Below are positions 16,160-25,840 of a stretch of 59,886 nucleotides of DNA, in pieces. The stretch lies in the NCBI GenBank assembly GCA_024644945.1, contig JAHEGU010000016.1, forward strand, positions 1 to 59,886. The letters run 5' to 3'. The notes beneath the pieces were generated by a model. It saw only the letters and a program-made list of their open reading frames with translations. It did not search any database and was not told the origin of the DNA. Numbering within the stretch: position 1 is the first letter of the stretch; each line of letters starts with the position of its first letter. A program made the translations under genes and the position numbers. The DNA comes from Gammaproteobacteria bacterium. GTDB taxonomy: Bacteria; Pseudomonadota; Gammaproteobacteria; Arenicellales; Poriferihabitantaceae.

Positions 16160-17395
16160 TCAGTTAAAACGCTTTGGAGAGAATGGGCTGATGTCGACAC
16201 TCGGGGCCTGTCCTGTAACAAGTTCTGAAACTAACTTGCCGGTTATGCCGGCGAGAGTGAGCCCGATATGCTGGTGGCCAAATGCATAGAAAATATGTGG
16301 CGATTGGACACTTTGTCCGATGACGGGTAGAGCGTCCGGCAGAGTGGGCCTATATCCTAACCAAGTTTGTTGTGGTGTTTCTTCCAGATTAAACATCTCA
16401 TTCGCTTTTTGAGTCAGATAGTCAAGGTTCCGCTGATTAGCCGGTTTTTCAAGACCTGCAATTTCTACTGTGCCTGCGAGTCTCAGTCCTTCATTGGTTG
16501 GCGTCGCGTACAAGCCGGCCTCAGACCAGCCTACAGGGCGTTGCAATAATGTTTGTTTTCCTTCAAATTGAACATGATATCCCCGTTCGGTATCGAGCGG
16601 CAAATGGGCGGTGCCGGTATTCTCGATTTGCTTTGAAAAGGCACCTGCAGCCACGATTACTTTATCTGCTGCAACGCTGTCTCCATTTTGTAGTATTGCT
16701 GCTTGACCGGAGGCGTCCAACCCTTTTACCGAACTTCGGATGAACTCTCCTCCGTTGGCTACAAAATAATCGAAAAAACGAGTTACCAGTATTTGTGGAT
16801 TGATAACCTGGCGTGCTTCGCGGAACAACATGCCGCTATAAAAATTCAAATTAAGGCCTGGCTCCAGATCTTTGATACCACCACTTTGCAGCCAATCGAA
16901 CTGCACGCCATGATCCAGCCTGGTTAAGTTATATGGATAAGCAGCCTCGTGCGCCTTCTTTGTCTGGTAAACGTATAGACACCCCTGGTCATTGAATAAC
17001 TGGGTTGAATTAGTCTCTTGAACCAGAGGGTCTAACCCCGCCGCGGTATGTTGAAGCAATGTACCTAAGGATTCGATGATGTGAGCAACTCTACTTCGAC
17101 TGCAGTTTCTAAGGAACCTGATGACCCATCCTAAATGAGAGATGACATACAAGGGATCAAGGGAAAGCGGACTTTGTCCAGCAAACAGTAAAGAAGGGAG
17201 TTGACGAATAAGTTTGGGATTGTTAATTGGGATACAAGCATAATCCGCTATGGTGCAGGCGTTACCCGATGAGGTGCCAGCACCCGGATCACCTCGGTCT
17301 ATTAAAATAACCTTGTGTCCATTTTTCTGCAGCCACAGGGCGCAGCACACGCCTACAACGCCTGCGCCAATAACAATTACGTTGGTCGAACGCAT
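16160..17395 (-). CDS. D-amino-acid dehydrogenase-like FAD oxidoreductase
   Basis: A 411-residue DAO-family flavoprotein similar to DadA. The N-terminal dinucleotide fold is NVIVIGAGVVGVCCALWLQ with the ribose-binding acidic residue in ILIDRGDPG, and the C-terminal FAD motif region contains LGYRPTLPDALPVIGQS, typical of DadA. DadA oxidises D-amino acids and feeds electrons to the respiratory chain at the inner membrane. ATG at 17393-17395. It is convergent with the EamA gene and tandem with DUF2237 upstream. The exact substrate is uncertain. Confidence 0.85.
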   Translation of the reverse strand: MRSTNVIVIGAGVVGVCCALWLQKNGHKVILIDRGDPGAGTSSGNACTIADYACIPINNPKLIRQLPSLLFAGQSPLSLDPLYVISHLGWVIRFLRNCSRSRVAHIIESLGTLLQHTAAGLDPLVQETNSTQLFNDQGCLYVYQTKKAHEAAYPYNLTRLDHGVQFDWLQSGGIKDLEPGLNLNFYSGMLFREARQVINPQILVTRFFDYFVANGGEFIRSSVKGLDASGQAAILQNGDSVAADKVIVAAGAFSKQIENTGTAHLPLDTERGYHVQFEGKQTLLQRPVGWSEAGLYATPTNEGLRLAGTVEIAGLEKPANQRNLDYLTQKANEMFNLEETPQQTWLGYRPTLPDALPVIGQSVQSPHIFYAFGHQHIGLTLAGITGKLVSELVTGQAPSVDISPFSPKRFN

Positions 17396-17428
17396 ATGAT
17401 GGAGCGAATAATAATGTTAGTGGGTTGC

Positions 17429-17809
17429 TTAGGACAAATCGATGGCGTTTGCGGCAAGGTCTTTAAAATCACAGAGCTCCAGTGCCTGTTTATGGGTGCT
17501 GCGCATCACTACTTTTGGTGCAACACCGGCTTCGAATGCTTGTTGCCAGCGACTTGCACACAAACACCACCTGTCGCCAGGGTTTAATCCAGGGAAGCCG
17601 TAGGCCGGTATAGGGGTCGACAAATCATTACCCTGCGACCTGCTGAATTCAAGGAACTCTGCTGTGACTTCAACACATACTGTGTGAGAACCAAAATCTT
17701 CAGGCCCGGTTTCGCAGCACCCGCTTCGAGTAAAGCCCGTCATCGGGTCGGTTGAACATAGAGCCAGTGGCTCGTCGATTACACTTTGTTGATCTTTCGG
17801 CCAGCTCAT
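17429..17809 (-). CDS. DUF2237 protein
   Basis: A 126-residue protein with the DUF2237 signature: PMTGFTRSGCCETGPEDFGSHT-type block near 22-43, FSRSQGNDLSTP, and PGDRWCLCASRWQQA near 76-90. Several conserved cysteines (C31, C32, C82, C84) suggest metal or redox chemistry, but no function is established. It lies 33 bases upstream of the DadA-like gene on the same strand. Confidence 0.85.
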   Translation of the reverse strand: MSWPKDQQSVIDEPLALCSTDPMTGFTRSGCCETGPEDFGSHTVCVEVTAEFLEFSRSQGNDLSTPIPAYGFPGLNPGDRWCLCASRWQQAFEAGVAPKVVMRSTHKQALELCDFKDLAANAIDLS

Positions 17810-17923
17810 TGTTCAGAGGATATTTTTGTCTTAACGGCGTTAATTTTACTCTTTATCCGATTTTATTTTCAGGGCTCGAGGTACGATTTGGCTGTTACAG
17901 ACTGCATATTACCGACACCAATT

Positions 17924-19123
17924 TTAAGATACAGGTCTGTGTTGAAACCAGTTCTGCGTAGTCAAGCAGAATCGAACCAACATCAGCATAAGCGGTACTT
18001 CTATCAATACGCCGACAACTGTTGCGAGTGCCGCGCCTGAAGACAAACCATATAACATGGCAGCCGTTGCAATAGCGACTTCAAAGTGGTTGGAGGCGCC
18101 GATCATAGCGGTTGGCGCAGCGTCCTCATAAGTCAATTTAAATATCTTGGATAGTCCATACCCGATTCCAAATACGACTACGGTCTGAACAAAGAGTGGT
18201 ACCGCGATCCAGAGAATTGTTAGCGGCTGTTGAACGATTGTTTCACCTTTCAATGAAAATAGCAGTATCAGCGTTACCAGCAATGCAACTATGGTGACAG
18301 GGGTCAAGTAGTGAAGAAATTTTTGCTTAAACCATGTTTCCCCTTTCAACGCGATAATCCATTTTCGCGAGATGTAACCGGCGACCAGTGGAAGTGCAAC
18401 GTATGCGCCAATTGAAAGGAGAAGCGCCTGCCACGGAACGGGGAGCTGTCCTACACCAAGTAAATAGCCACCGAGAGCGCCATACAAAACTAACATTGTC
18501 AGCGAATTGATCGCCACCATGACAAGCGTATGCCCATCGTTCCCCTTTGAGAGATATCCCCATACGAGCACCATTGCGGTGCATGGGGCGATTCCAAGAA
18601 GGATACAGCCTGCCAGGTAGCTACGCCATAGTGGAACTTCGAGCATCTTTATTCCGTTAACCAGCACTACTTTGCCAGATCCGTATGTATCGCCCACTTG
18701 TAGATCCGTTGCTAACGGCATTTTTACATAATCTACCGCTTCAACACCGATGAACTCGATGAAGAAAGTTCCAAGGAAAAAGCTTGCAATGGCATACATG
18801 GTAAACGGTTTTATCGCCCAATTGACAAACAGTGTCAGCCCAACTGGACGCATCGCTCTCCCAGCTTTAAGAACTTCACTGAAATCGATTTTCACCATTA
18901 TTGGATACATCATAAAGAACAGACAGAGCGCAATAGGGATTGACACTACCGGCACGTCATTGACGAAAATAGACATCTCATCGAGAGATCGTGCAAGACC
19001 TGGTGCATATTTTCCTAAAGAGATACCTGCTGCGATACAAAGAACTACCCACACCGAAAGATATCGTTCGAACAGGCTCATGCCTTTCTTGGTTGTAGGG
19101 CGGGTAATGGTTTCAGTGGTCAT
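17924..19123 (-). CDS. ACR3-family arsenite efflux transporter
   Basis: A 399-residue inner-membrane protein with about ten spans. ACR3 hallmarks are [31 protein letters not shown], the conserved cysteine in [20 protein letters not shown] and [16 protein letters not shown]3 pumps arsenite out of the cell. No arsR or arsC gene is adjacent, so it stands alone here. Start ATG at 19121-19123. The symbol arsB is often used for this family but denotes a different fold, so I leave it blank. Confidence 0.92.
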   Translation of the reverse strand: MTTETITRPTTKKGMSLFERYLSVWVVLCIAAGISLGKYAPGLARSLDEMSIFVNDVPVVSIPIALCLFFMMYPIMVKIDFSEVLKAGRAMRPVGLTLFVNWAIKPFTMYAIASFFLGTFFIEFIGVEAVDYVKMPLATDLQVGDTYGSGKVVLVNGIKMLEVPLWRSYLAGCILLGIAPCTAMVLVWGYLSKGNDGHTLVMVAINSLTMLVLYGALGGYLLGVGQLPVPWQALLLSIGAYVALPLVAGYISRKWIIALKGETWFKQKFLHYLTPVTIVALLVTLILLFSLKGETIVQQPLTILWIAVPLFVQTVVVFGIGYGLSKIFKLTYEDAAPTAMIGASNHFEVAIATAAMLYGLSSGAALATVVGVLIEVPLMLMLVRFCLTTQNWFQHRPVS

Positions 19124-19601
19124 GACAAGTAAGATTTATAGGTCCGAAAAATAAGGCATACTGGGATGTCTCTTTGTGTCTCAGATGGAGGAGTATCAAC
19201 AGTGGATAACCTTGCGTCTTGAAAAAGTCTGAAAGCCCGGTACGTGAAAGTGGGGTCAAATATTTTACCAAAGTTCGATCGCGCTCAAGTTTTACGCGGA
19301 AATCTGGATGTGATCGCCATTCAGAGAGCATAAATGTTATGGACCAGAGATGGTAGTGATACCTGGATAAGGGATTTTATTCAGTTATTTGAACGCGATT
19401 TTTTAGCGAATGTCGCATCACATTTTTGTTGACAATGCCGGAGACTCGGCTGTATTTGCAACCCTGTCGCGAAAAGTAGAATTTTCTACGAAGCCAACAT
19501 ATACTGCGGCTAATAAACTATAATTATATGGCGTGAGTAATACCCTGCACTGCGAGTCATAACCAATACTGCGGGTGGAATCCAATATAGAAGGTGATCA
19601 T
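19124..19601. other. Intergenic region between acr3 and ppk2
   Basis: This divergent intergenic stretch of nearly 480 bases holds no convincing gene. It must contain both promoters. A GTGGGGTCAAA string at 19250-19260 vaguely recalls the REP-like repeats found further right but lacks a partner arm. Nothing else stands out. Confidence 0.4.
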
Positions 19602-20498
19602 ATGTCTAATTCTCGAAAAAAATCCAAGGCGAAGAAGTCCAAACCCATTTCTGAACAGTCCAAACCCATTTCTGAAAAATCCGAACCTAGTTATGACAAG
19701 TCCAGGGTAAAGAAAAACGGCAGGATTAAGAACAAGTTCTATTTATCGGAGCTGGCTCGATTGCAGATCGAGCTGGTCAAATTACAGGAATGGATAAAGC
19801 TAAAGGGACTCAAGGTTGTGGTTATTTTCGAGGGGCGAGATGCTGCGGGTAAAGGCGGTGTGATCAAGCGTATTACTCAGGTACTGAATCCTCGAGTTTG
19901 TCGTGTTGCCGCACTTCCTGCACCAACTGAAAGAGAAACAACTCAATGGTATTTCCAGCGGTATACGGAACACTTGCCTGCGGCTGGAGAAATGGTTTTA
20001 TTTGATCGCAGTTGGTATAACCGGGCCGGTGTAGAGAGGGTTATGGAGTTTTGCACTAACGAGGAGTATCAGGAATTCATGCGCTCCTGCCCGGAATTTG
20101 AACGCATGTTGGTGAGGAGTGGTGTTCAGGTGATCAAATACTGGTTCTCCGTGAGTGACGAAGAACAGGAAAAACGTTTTCAGGCCCGCAAGCTGGATCC
20201 CACTAAACAATGGAAACTGAGTCCAATGGATATTGAATCCAGAAATCGATGGGTCGAGTACTCAAAAGCTAAGGATCATATGTTTGCACATACTGATATC
20301 AAGCAGGCGCCCTGGTTTGTGGTCGATGCTGATGTCAAGAAACATGCTCGCCTGAATTGTATTCACCACCTGCTAAGCCAGATTCCCTACCAGGAGATCA
20401 AGACCAAAAAAATCAGGTTATCAACGCGAAAGAAAAAAGGAGCGTATGTGCGTCCACCATTAACTGATCAGACCTTTGTGCCGCCAGTTTATCCTTAG
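19602..20498 (+). CDS. ppk2: Polyphosphate kinase 2 family protein
   Basis: A 298-residue PPK2-type kinase that uses polyphosphate to phosphorylate nucleotides (ADP or GDP in class I enzymes). Walker A is EGRDAAGKGG (77-86); the lid and Walker B region contain LFDRSWYNRAGVERVMEF. The N-terminal 45 residues are Lys/Ser-rich and include a near-exact tandem of SKPISE. I chose ATG 19602 behind AAGGTGAT over the GTG at 19575. It is convergent with the glycosyltransferase gene. Class I assignment is by motif only. Confidence 0.92.
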   Translation: MSNSRKKSKAKKSKPISEQSKPISEKSEPSYDKSRVKKNGRIKNKFYLSELARLQIELVKLQEWIKLKGLKVVVIFEGRDAAGKGGVIKRITQVLNPRVCRVAALPAPTERETTQWYFQRYTEHLPAAGEMVLFDRSWYNRAGVERVMEFCTNEEYQEFMRSCPEFERMLVRSGVQVIKYWFSVSDEEQEKRFQARKLDPTKQWKLSPMDIESRNRWVEYSKAKDHMFAHTDIKQAPWFVVDADVKKHARLNCIHHLLSQIPYQEIKTKKIRLSTRKKKGAYVRPPLTDQTFVPPVYP

Positions 20499-20549
20499 AG
20501 AGAGTGTCTCTGCGACGCGAAGCATAGATTTATAACCTATTTATTTCAG

Positions 20550-20582
20550 CTGGCTGGACACGATTAGTTAGGGTCCAGTCAG
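20550..20582. terminator. Possible hairpin terminator between convergent genes
   Basis: CTGGCTGGAC (20550-20559) can pair with GTCCAGTCAG (20573-20582) with one mismatch, between the convergent ppk2 and glycosyltransferase genes. No T tract follows on either strand, so efficiency is doubtful. Confidence 0.35.
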
Positions 20583-20583
20583 T

Positions 20584-21666
20584 TTACAGATTGTTCTTAC
20601 GTCCAATTATTTCCTTGTAAGCAACAACGTATTGTGTTGCTAGCCGGTTCCATTCCAGGCCCATGCTATCGGGCTGGTTGGCACGGTTAAGTTCCGCCCA
20701 GCACGCGTCCGCAAGTTTTTCAGTATCTGCCGGATCCACGACACTGCCCCTGTCTTCAGTTACAAGAGGCGCTATCCCACATTGTGGAGAAACCACTATC
20801 GGTAATCCACAAGCGTTCGCCTCTGCCGCCACCATACCAAACGGTTCGTTCCTTGCGGGTAGCGCCAGCAGGCTGATTCTTGGATAAAACTGAGGCGCAT
20901 CTACCCAGCCGAGAAGCTGGTATCCATCAGTCCATTCTCGAAACAGATGTTGCACGGAGGCTATCTCACAGCCGGCTACCAGTAGTTTCACGCTGGGATC
21001 CCGGGCACGCAGCTTGCTAACCGCCTGTACCAGATAATCCAGACCCTTTCGTTCCCACTCTACGCCCAAAAATCCTATCGTCCTTTCGTTGTTTGCCCTG
21101 TTGAGTGGGCTGAACTCTGGTCCAACACCTGGATATGCAGGCGATTGGAGTCGACTTTGGCACTCAGGATAATGTTTGGACAGGGTTTCACTCAGCAAGT
21201 GGGATACGGGGAATATTTTCTGTACCGTCGGTGCGTTCAGCTCCATTGCTTCCAGCCGTCTCCAGGTTCTGAGTCTCGGAGACAGAAAATCCATCAGTGT
21301 GGTCGGTCTTGATCGTATTGATGCGGAATGAAACGTCGTGACATCATGGTTTGAACAGCGTTCATGACTGTGAATAACCCATTTGCTTGCATCCATCGAA
21401 TCGACGAACTTGTTAACCTGACGCTGGAAGCGAAGCTGAAATATCCACCGCGGCTTGCGCAATCCAATATCCCCCACCGTGTGGACTTGAATTCTATTGC
21501 GCTCACTTGTATCAAGTTCAATGCTATGACTCTGTTCATGGCATAGTATCTTGACCTGATGTCCCGCCCGGGCAAGGCTATGGGTGAGTTCCCAGACGTA
21601 TCTCTCCATTCCGCCAACTTTTCCGTAGCGTCTGACGACGTGGATGGATTGGGTGGAGCTTTGCAT
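20584..21666 (-). CDS. Glycosyltransferase family 4 protein
   Basis: A 360-residue GT-B glycosyltransferase. The N-terminal half has the glycine-rich GKVGGMERYVWELTHSLARAG block, and the C-terminal donor domain has TIGFLGVEWERKGLDYLVQA and the E-x7-E type motif in LPARNEPFGMVAAEANACGL. Such enzymes transfer sugars from nucleotide donors to lipid or polysaccharide acceptors at the cytoplasmic face. It stands alone, without other polysaccharide genes, so the acceptor is unknown. ATG at 21664-21666. Confidence 0.9.
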   Translation of the reverse strand: MQSSTQSIHVVRRYGKVGGMERYVWELTHSLARAGHQVKILCHEQSHSIELDTSERNRIQVHTVGDIGLRKPRWIFQLRFQRQVNKFVDSMDASKWVIHSHERCSNHDVTTFHSASIRSRPTTLMDFLSPRLRTWRRLEAMELNAPTVQKIFPVSHLLSETLSKHYPECQSRLQSPAYPGVGPEFSPLNRANNERTIGFLGVEWERKGLDYLVQAVSKLRARDPSVKLLVAGCEIASVQHLFREWTDGYQLLGWVDAPQFYPRISLLALPARNEPFGMVAAEANACGLPIVVSPQCGIAPLVTEDRGSVVDPADTEKLADACWAELNRANQPDSMGLEWNRLATQYVVAYKEIIGRKNNL

Positions 21667-22131
21667 ACCGATGAGTTTATTCTTGGATTTTCAAAGTCAA
21701 GGATACACGTTAGGGTGATCAGGGTGTTCTCATTTATCATGCTTTACTTCACTACTCTACCATACAGAAATTTATTAACGCCTTGCAAGATATAACCGCA
21801 TTAGCGGCAACTAACGGTGATTACGGTTTTAGCCCAAGCTGGTTCATACACATATACTCATTCTAGGTCCGCGTGATTAAGAAACTCCGTGTCGATATGC
21901 AGAAAGGTATAGTTTTAAAAAATGCAGTTTCTCCAGGTTCTATAAAGGAACCCGATCGAAACTCAGGACTATGCGCAGCCCGGGAAGGTTTTCTAATTGG
22001 CCAAAAGGAAGGGGCTGCTGCAGGCGAGGTAAGTATCCAATCTTGATGGCACATTACTCTGGTCCAGGCGTTACATATTCTTAGCCAGGGAACTATTAAA
22101 GAGGATCGAACTGGTTTCTTAGCCTAATGAA
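21667..22131. other. Intergenic region with a doubtful small frame
   Basis: No established gene. On the plus strand a frame from GTG 21873 to TGA 22044-22046 would give 57 residues (start MIKKLRVDMQKGIVLKNA) and, past that TGA, stays open for another 26 codons to TAA at 22125-22127. It has no clear ribosome-binding site or recognised domain. It may be a decayed gene or chance. Confidence 0.25.
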
Positions 22132-22338
22132 TTAATATACCGAAGTTACAATCAATCCGATCATTCCGCTATCTGAGTCCACCGAAGTATCGATCATTCT
22201 TACAAATACACGTTTTCCGTCCAGTTCAATCTGTGTATTGATCAACCAGTCCGGGTTCCCACTTCCTTTTGGTAATTTGACCAGATGCATACTGCCATCC
22301 GCACAGGGTACTAAGTTTAGGGTTTTCAGATTGCTCAT
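22132..22338 (-). CDS. Unrecognised 68-aa protein
   Basis: Small soluble protein beginning MSNLKTLNLVPCADGSMHLV and ending SDSGMIGLIVTSVY. The ATG at 22338 is preceded by GAGAGG at good spacing; the frame is open 24 bases further upstream but without a better start. No signal peptide, membrane segment or known motif. Monocistronic, with over 400 bases of non-coding DNA upstream. Sequence composition looks like real coding sequence. Confidence 0.6.
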   Translation of the reverse strand: MSNLKTLNLVPCADGSMHLVKLPKGSGNPDWLINTQIELDGKRVFVRMIDTSVDSDSGMIGLIVTSVY

Positions 22339-22753
22339 GTTCTTATACCTCTCAAATGCCAAATGTCAGCGCATTAATAATTTTTAGCAAACTGGGTAGG
22401 ACTATTTTGTCTGATTATCGGTGCAAATTTTTATTCAGAGTGTTTTGCCCGTCCCGCATTGCCGCCTCCGCCTCTACTTTCTATTGATGCAAAAACCATG
22501 CCACAAGACATGTCAGACGAACAAACACTAAAAATGCAAAGAAACAAACACTTATAGATCAAAAATTGTTGTGTTGCCATTTGAGCAAACACTTCGTTGT
22601 GACAGTGTTTGCAACTATTGCCATTCTTTTACAACCATGAGTCAGGTGTGTGTCATATCTCAGCGCTGTTGACCCGATGCATTGTCCAGGTTCTAACAAC
22701 TCACAAAGGTCGGGATTGACGATTTTCTTAGGCTGTGAAGACTCTGATTCAGC
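22339..22753. other. Non-coding region upstream of the 68-aa gene
   Basis: AT-rich stretch of about 415 bases without a supported gene; it presumably holds the promoter of the 68-aa gene. I saw no repeat, strong hairpin or RNA gene. Confidence 0.4.
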
Positions 22754-23170
22754 TCAACTGGAATTAGTGTTTTTGGATTGCGAAAACATCAGTCGAATCT
22801 CCTCTATTCGTTTTCTGTTTTGCCCAAAATCGTAGTATCCAGTGCGCGATGCGGATCGCACGTGGCATTTGCGCTCCGATTGGTCCCAGAATAGTTCGAC
22901 ATCATCCACGAATTGAAACACACGGCTCCGAAATTCAGCATGAAGGTAGTGTTCGGTCGCTTCCGTTATGGTGGCACCCTGCATACTTCCAATCAGTTTT
23001 TCCAAACGGCGCATTTCTACCATGGGGGGATCAACGAACTCGAATGGGGAGACATAGTGCTCGTCGTCAGTGGCTAAGCTGGATACACAATTGGGACGGT
23101 CTGGGCAAGGAGATAGTTTCGAAGAGGCTAGCTTAGATTCAGGTAGAGTATCAGCCATTACTGAATTCAA
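22754..23170 (-). CDS. DUF1499 protein
   Basis: A 138-residue protein with the DUF1499 pattern: LSPCPDRPNCVSSLATDDEH near 20-40, ATEHYLHAEFRSRVFQFVDD near 92-111 and RSASRTGYYDFGQNRKRIE near 123-140. Function of the family is unknown; in some bacteria it is secreted or membrane-linked, but no signal is visible here. Its ATG overlaps the stop of the upstream CoA-ligase gene by four bases, which implies coupled translation. Confidence 0.87.
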   Translation of the reverse strand: MNSVMADTLPESKLASSKLSPCPDRPNCVSSLATDDEHYVSPFEFVDPPMVEMRRLEKLIGSMQGATITEATEHYLHAEFRSRVFQFVDDVELFWDQSERKCHVRSASRTGYYDFGQNRKRIEEIRLMFSQSKNTNSS

Positions 23171-24738
23171 CCAGCGATAGGTCTTTGGTCCCGAAGTACA
23201 CGTCTTAATATTTTCCCTGAAGGCGCCTTCGGAATGGCATCAATAAATTCTATCGAACGAATCTTCTTATAGGGTGCAACTCTTTCTGCAACAAATTGAA
23301 TAATTTCATCGGCCTCGACCTTTCCTTCGCCCACTACATAAGCAACAGGTAACTCACCACACTCTTGGTCAGGGACTCCAATCACCGCGACGTCGGCAAT
23401 CCCAGGATGTGTCAATAGTAGGGCCTCAAGTTCCGCCGGCGCCACCTGATAACCTTTGTATTTGATCAACTCCTTGACACGATCGACTATAAAGAAATAG
23501 CCATCATCATCCGAAAATCCCACATCACCGGTATGAAACCATCCATCCGAATCGATGCAGGCATTGGTCGCTTCGTCGTTGTTGAGATATCCTTTCATGA
23601 CCTGCGGGCCCCGAATACAAACTTCCCCATTTAGATTTCTATCCAGGATTTTTCCTGACTTGAGATCGATCACTTTCATTTCTGTATTGCAGATCGGTGG
23701 CCCAATTGATCCATACTTTTTCTTGCCTGCTTCGTTGGGGCAGATATTTGTTACGGGACTGGTTTCAGTCAGTCCGTATCCCTGGACAACATCACAGCCT
23801 AACCGGTTCTCCATTTCCTGGGTTACGTCCGCACCAAGTGGTGCGGCGCCGGATAATACTATTTTCAGCGACTTAAGCTCGAAATCATCCACTACGGGGT
23901 GCTTGGCTAAAGCAACTGCGATAGGCGGTGCAATGTAAGTTCGGGTTACTTTATGTTTCTCAATAATCCCTAAAAACTGTTCGAGATCAAACCGTGGCAT
24001 GGTGATAAGCGTGGCACCCCGATAAAGCGAAAAACACATAAAAATATTCATGCCATATATGTGAAAGAATGGAAGAACCGCTACCTGAATATCGCTTTCG
24101 TCGGTATCGGTATACCCATCGATATGATTATACTGGCAAAGGTTGGCAACCAAGTTTTTATGCGTAATCATGACCCCTTTCGCTAATCCGGTGGTGCCGC
24201 TCGAATAGGGTAGTGCGATAATATCAGTGTCGACATTCACATCCGTCGGACTGGCAAGTTCCTCGTTCGCCAACAGTTGATTAAAGCTGGAGGTTTTATC
24301 AGCTCCCCCAAAAACGATAATATTTCTGATTTTACCTGAATGACCCAAAGACGAAATGTTTGCTACCAACTCGGGAATGGTGACAATTATTACAGCCCCG
24401 GAATGTTCGATTTGTCTCAATAATTCATCGGTGTTGTAAAGCGGATTAATCGTGGTTACCGTGCCGCCAATGTAACTGATGGCGTGAAAAGCAACGATGT
24501 ACTCTGGTGAATTCGGAGCGTACAGGGCGACAACATCGCCCTTATCGATGCCGAGTGAAATGAATCCAGATGCAGCGCGACGGATTGAGGATCCCAGCTC
24601 GCCGAAACTCATAATTTCACCAGTCAGACCATTGATGATCGCGGCATGGTCTTTAAGTTCATGCTCCCGTCTCAGCACAAACGGAGTTAATGCTTTGTCG
24701 GGTATCGTAACCTGGGGAGACGGGCTTTGAATAACCAT
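23167..24738 (-). CDS. 4-coumarate-CoA-ligase-like acyl/aryl-CoA synthetase
   Basis: A 523-residue ANL-superfamily enzyme that activates a carboxylic acid with ATP and joins it to CoA. Motifs: PYSSGTTGLAKGVMITHKNL (AMP binding), GYGLTETSPV, DGWFHTGDVGFSDDDGYFFI, RVKELIKYKGYQVAPAELE and the catalytic lysine in PKAPSGKILRR. The overall pattern is closest to plant 4CL-type and bacterial aryl- or fatty-acyl-CoA ligases. Substrate cannot be told from sequence. ATG at 24738; followed by the overlapping DUF1499 gene. Confidence 0.9.
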   Translation of the reverse strand: MVIQSPSPQVTIPDKALTPFVLRREHELKDHAAIINGLTGEIMSFGELGSSIRRAASGFISLGIDKGDVVALYAPNSPEYIVAFHAISYIGGTVTTINPLYNTDELLRQIEHSGAVIIVTIPELVANISSLGHSGKIRNIIVFGGADKTSSFNQLLANEELASPTDVNVDTDIIALPYSSGTTGLAKGVMITHKNLVANLCQYNHIDGYTDTDESDIQVAVLPFFHIYGMNIFMCFSLYRGATLITMPRFDLEQFLGIIEKHKVTRTYIAPPIAVALAKHPVVDDFELKSLKIVLSGAAPLGADVTQEMENRLGCDVVQGYGLTETSPVTNICPNEAGKKKYGSIGPPICNTEMKVIDLKSGKILDRNLNGEVCIRGPQVMKGYLNNDEATNACIDSDGWFHTGDVGFSDDDGYFFIVDRVKELIKYKGYQVAPAELEALLLTHPGIADVAVIGVPDQECGELPVAYVVGEGKVEADEIIQFVAERVAPYKKIRSIEFIDAIPKAPSGKILRRVLRDQRPIAG

Positions 24739-25004
24739 GGCCCTAGTGTAGATCAGAGCAGACTAAAGGAAAAGTACGCTCAACTTGTTGCTTCTGAGCA
24801 GGGATTGGATAGGCGTGTATGAGGTGAGGCGCATATTTATCGAGATTCCAGAAGTCGCAGTACTTTTTATCCAATGCTGCCTGGCTACGATGGCACAAAT
24901 GGTGAATATGGTAGCGCCTCTATCTGGAAAATATTCTGCTTCCAAGCCCAACCCCAATCTCCGCGGATGAATGTAGTGGCTAATTGACTGGTATTTCAGT
25001 CAGC

Positions 25005-25775
25005 CTATCGTTCAACGATAAATTTATTGGTGCAAGACGTGTCGCCGTCCGGTCCATAGTTGCATTCCGTCAGTTCTATCTGAGTGGATGAAAACAGCAA
25101 AAGGGTTGTAGTTCGCGTGCCGTAGTCAGTGCCCCTTACAAATATCGAAGAAAGCTGTTGTTCTCGGCTCGTAACAAGACCTGTTTCTGGCAGCTGGTTT
25201 ACACTGGCCTGCGTGGTATCTTGCATGATCTCCAGCAGCTTGCGTGAGTCGATTACGTTTGAGCTGCGAATATAACTGGATAATTTCTCCACGCCGCGAG
25301 ACATTTTTGGCCACGGTTGGTCGATGGGTCCATTGCTGACGCTGTGGAAGCCTGGCCTTAATTTGGATGGGTTTTGCCCAATGTGTTCCCAGGCGGATAG
25401 AGATTCAGGATCGCCGTAGATCAGATTGAAAGGATTGTAATGAAGCTGTTCTGACGCCAGAAACTGATTAAACTCAGTATATTCTTGCGCCTTCGAATGA
25501 GAAATCAGGAAACGGGTCACCAGTTCTCCACGACTGCGAGCATCGTGCTTCAGATTTTCTGAGGTGCGATAGTTGGTCACAGCAGCAAACTGTCCTTGTT
25601 GATTGACACCAAGCCATGTCCCACCCGCCTGGCGGTCGCGCCCGGCTAAAATTTGCGGATGGTCGGGCCAGTAGTGCATCGGATCGCTGGCACGGGCAAA
25701 ATATTCATCGCGGTTGGCGGTGATGATCAACGGGTAATCAGAATGCTGATCGATGGCGATAAATAAAATACACAT
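25005..25775 (-). CDS. TANGO2 / NRDE family protein
   Basis: A 256-residue protein with the family-defining ANRDE at 20-24 and the following block AGRDRQAGGTWLGVNQQGQF. TANGO2 homologues have been linked to haem handling in eukaryotes and bacteria, but the bacterial role is not settled. I chose ATG 25775, which gives the conserved N-terminus MCILFIAIDQ; the frame is open to 26036 but that extension overlaps the divergent CvfB-like gene and is not protein-like. Promoters of the two divergent genes must lie in about 65 bases. Confidence 0.9.
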   Translation of the reverse strand: MCILFIAIDQHSDYPLIITANRDEYFARASDPMHYWPDHPQILAGRDRQAGGTWLGVNQQGQFAAVTNYRTSENLKHDARSRGELVTRFLISHSKAQEYTEFNQFLASEQLHYNPFNLIYGDPESLSAWEHIGQNPSKLRPGFHSVSNGPIDQPWPKMSRGVEKLSSYIRSSNVIDSRKLLEIMQDTTQASVNQLPETGLVTSREQQLSSIFVRGTDYGTRTTTLLLFSSTQIELTECNYGPDGDTSCTNKFIVER

Positions 25776-25840
25776 CTTAGTAATTATAGTCTGGTGGAGT
25801 GCAGTACACTCAAGACTGTCTGGAATCAGGTAAAAAAGTA

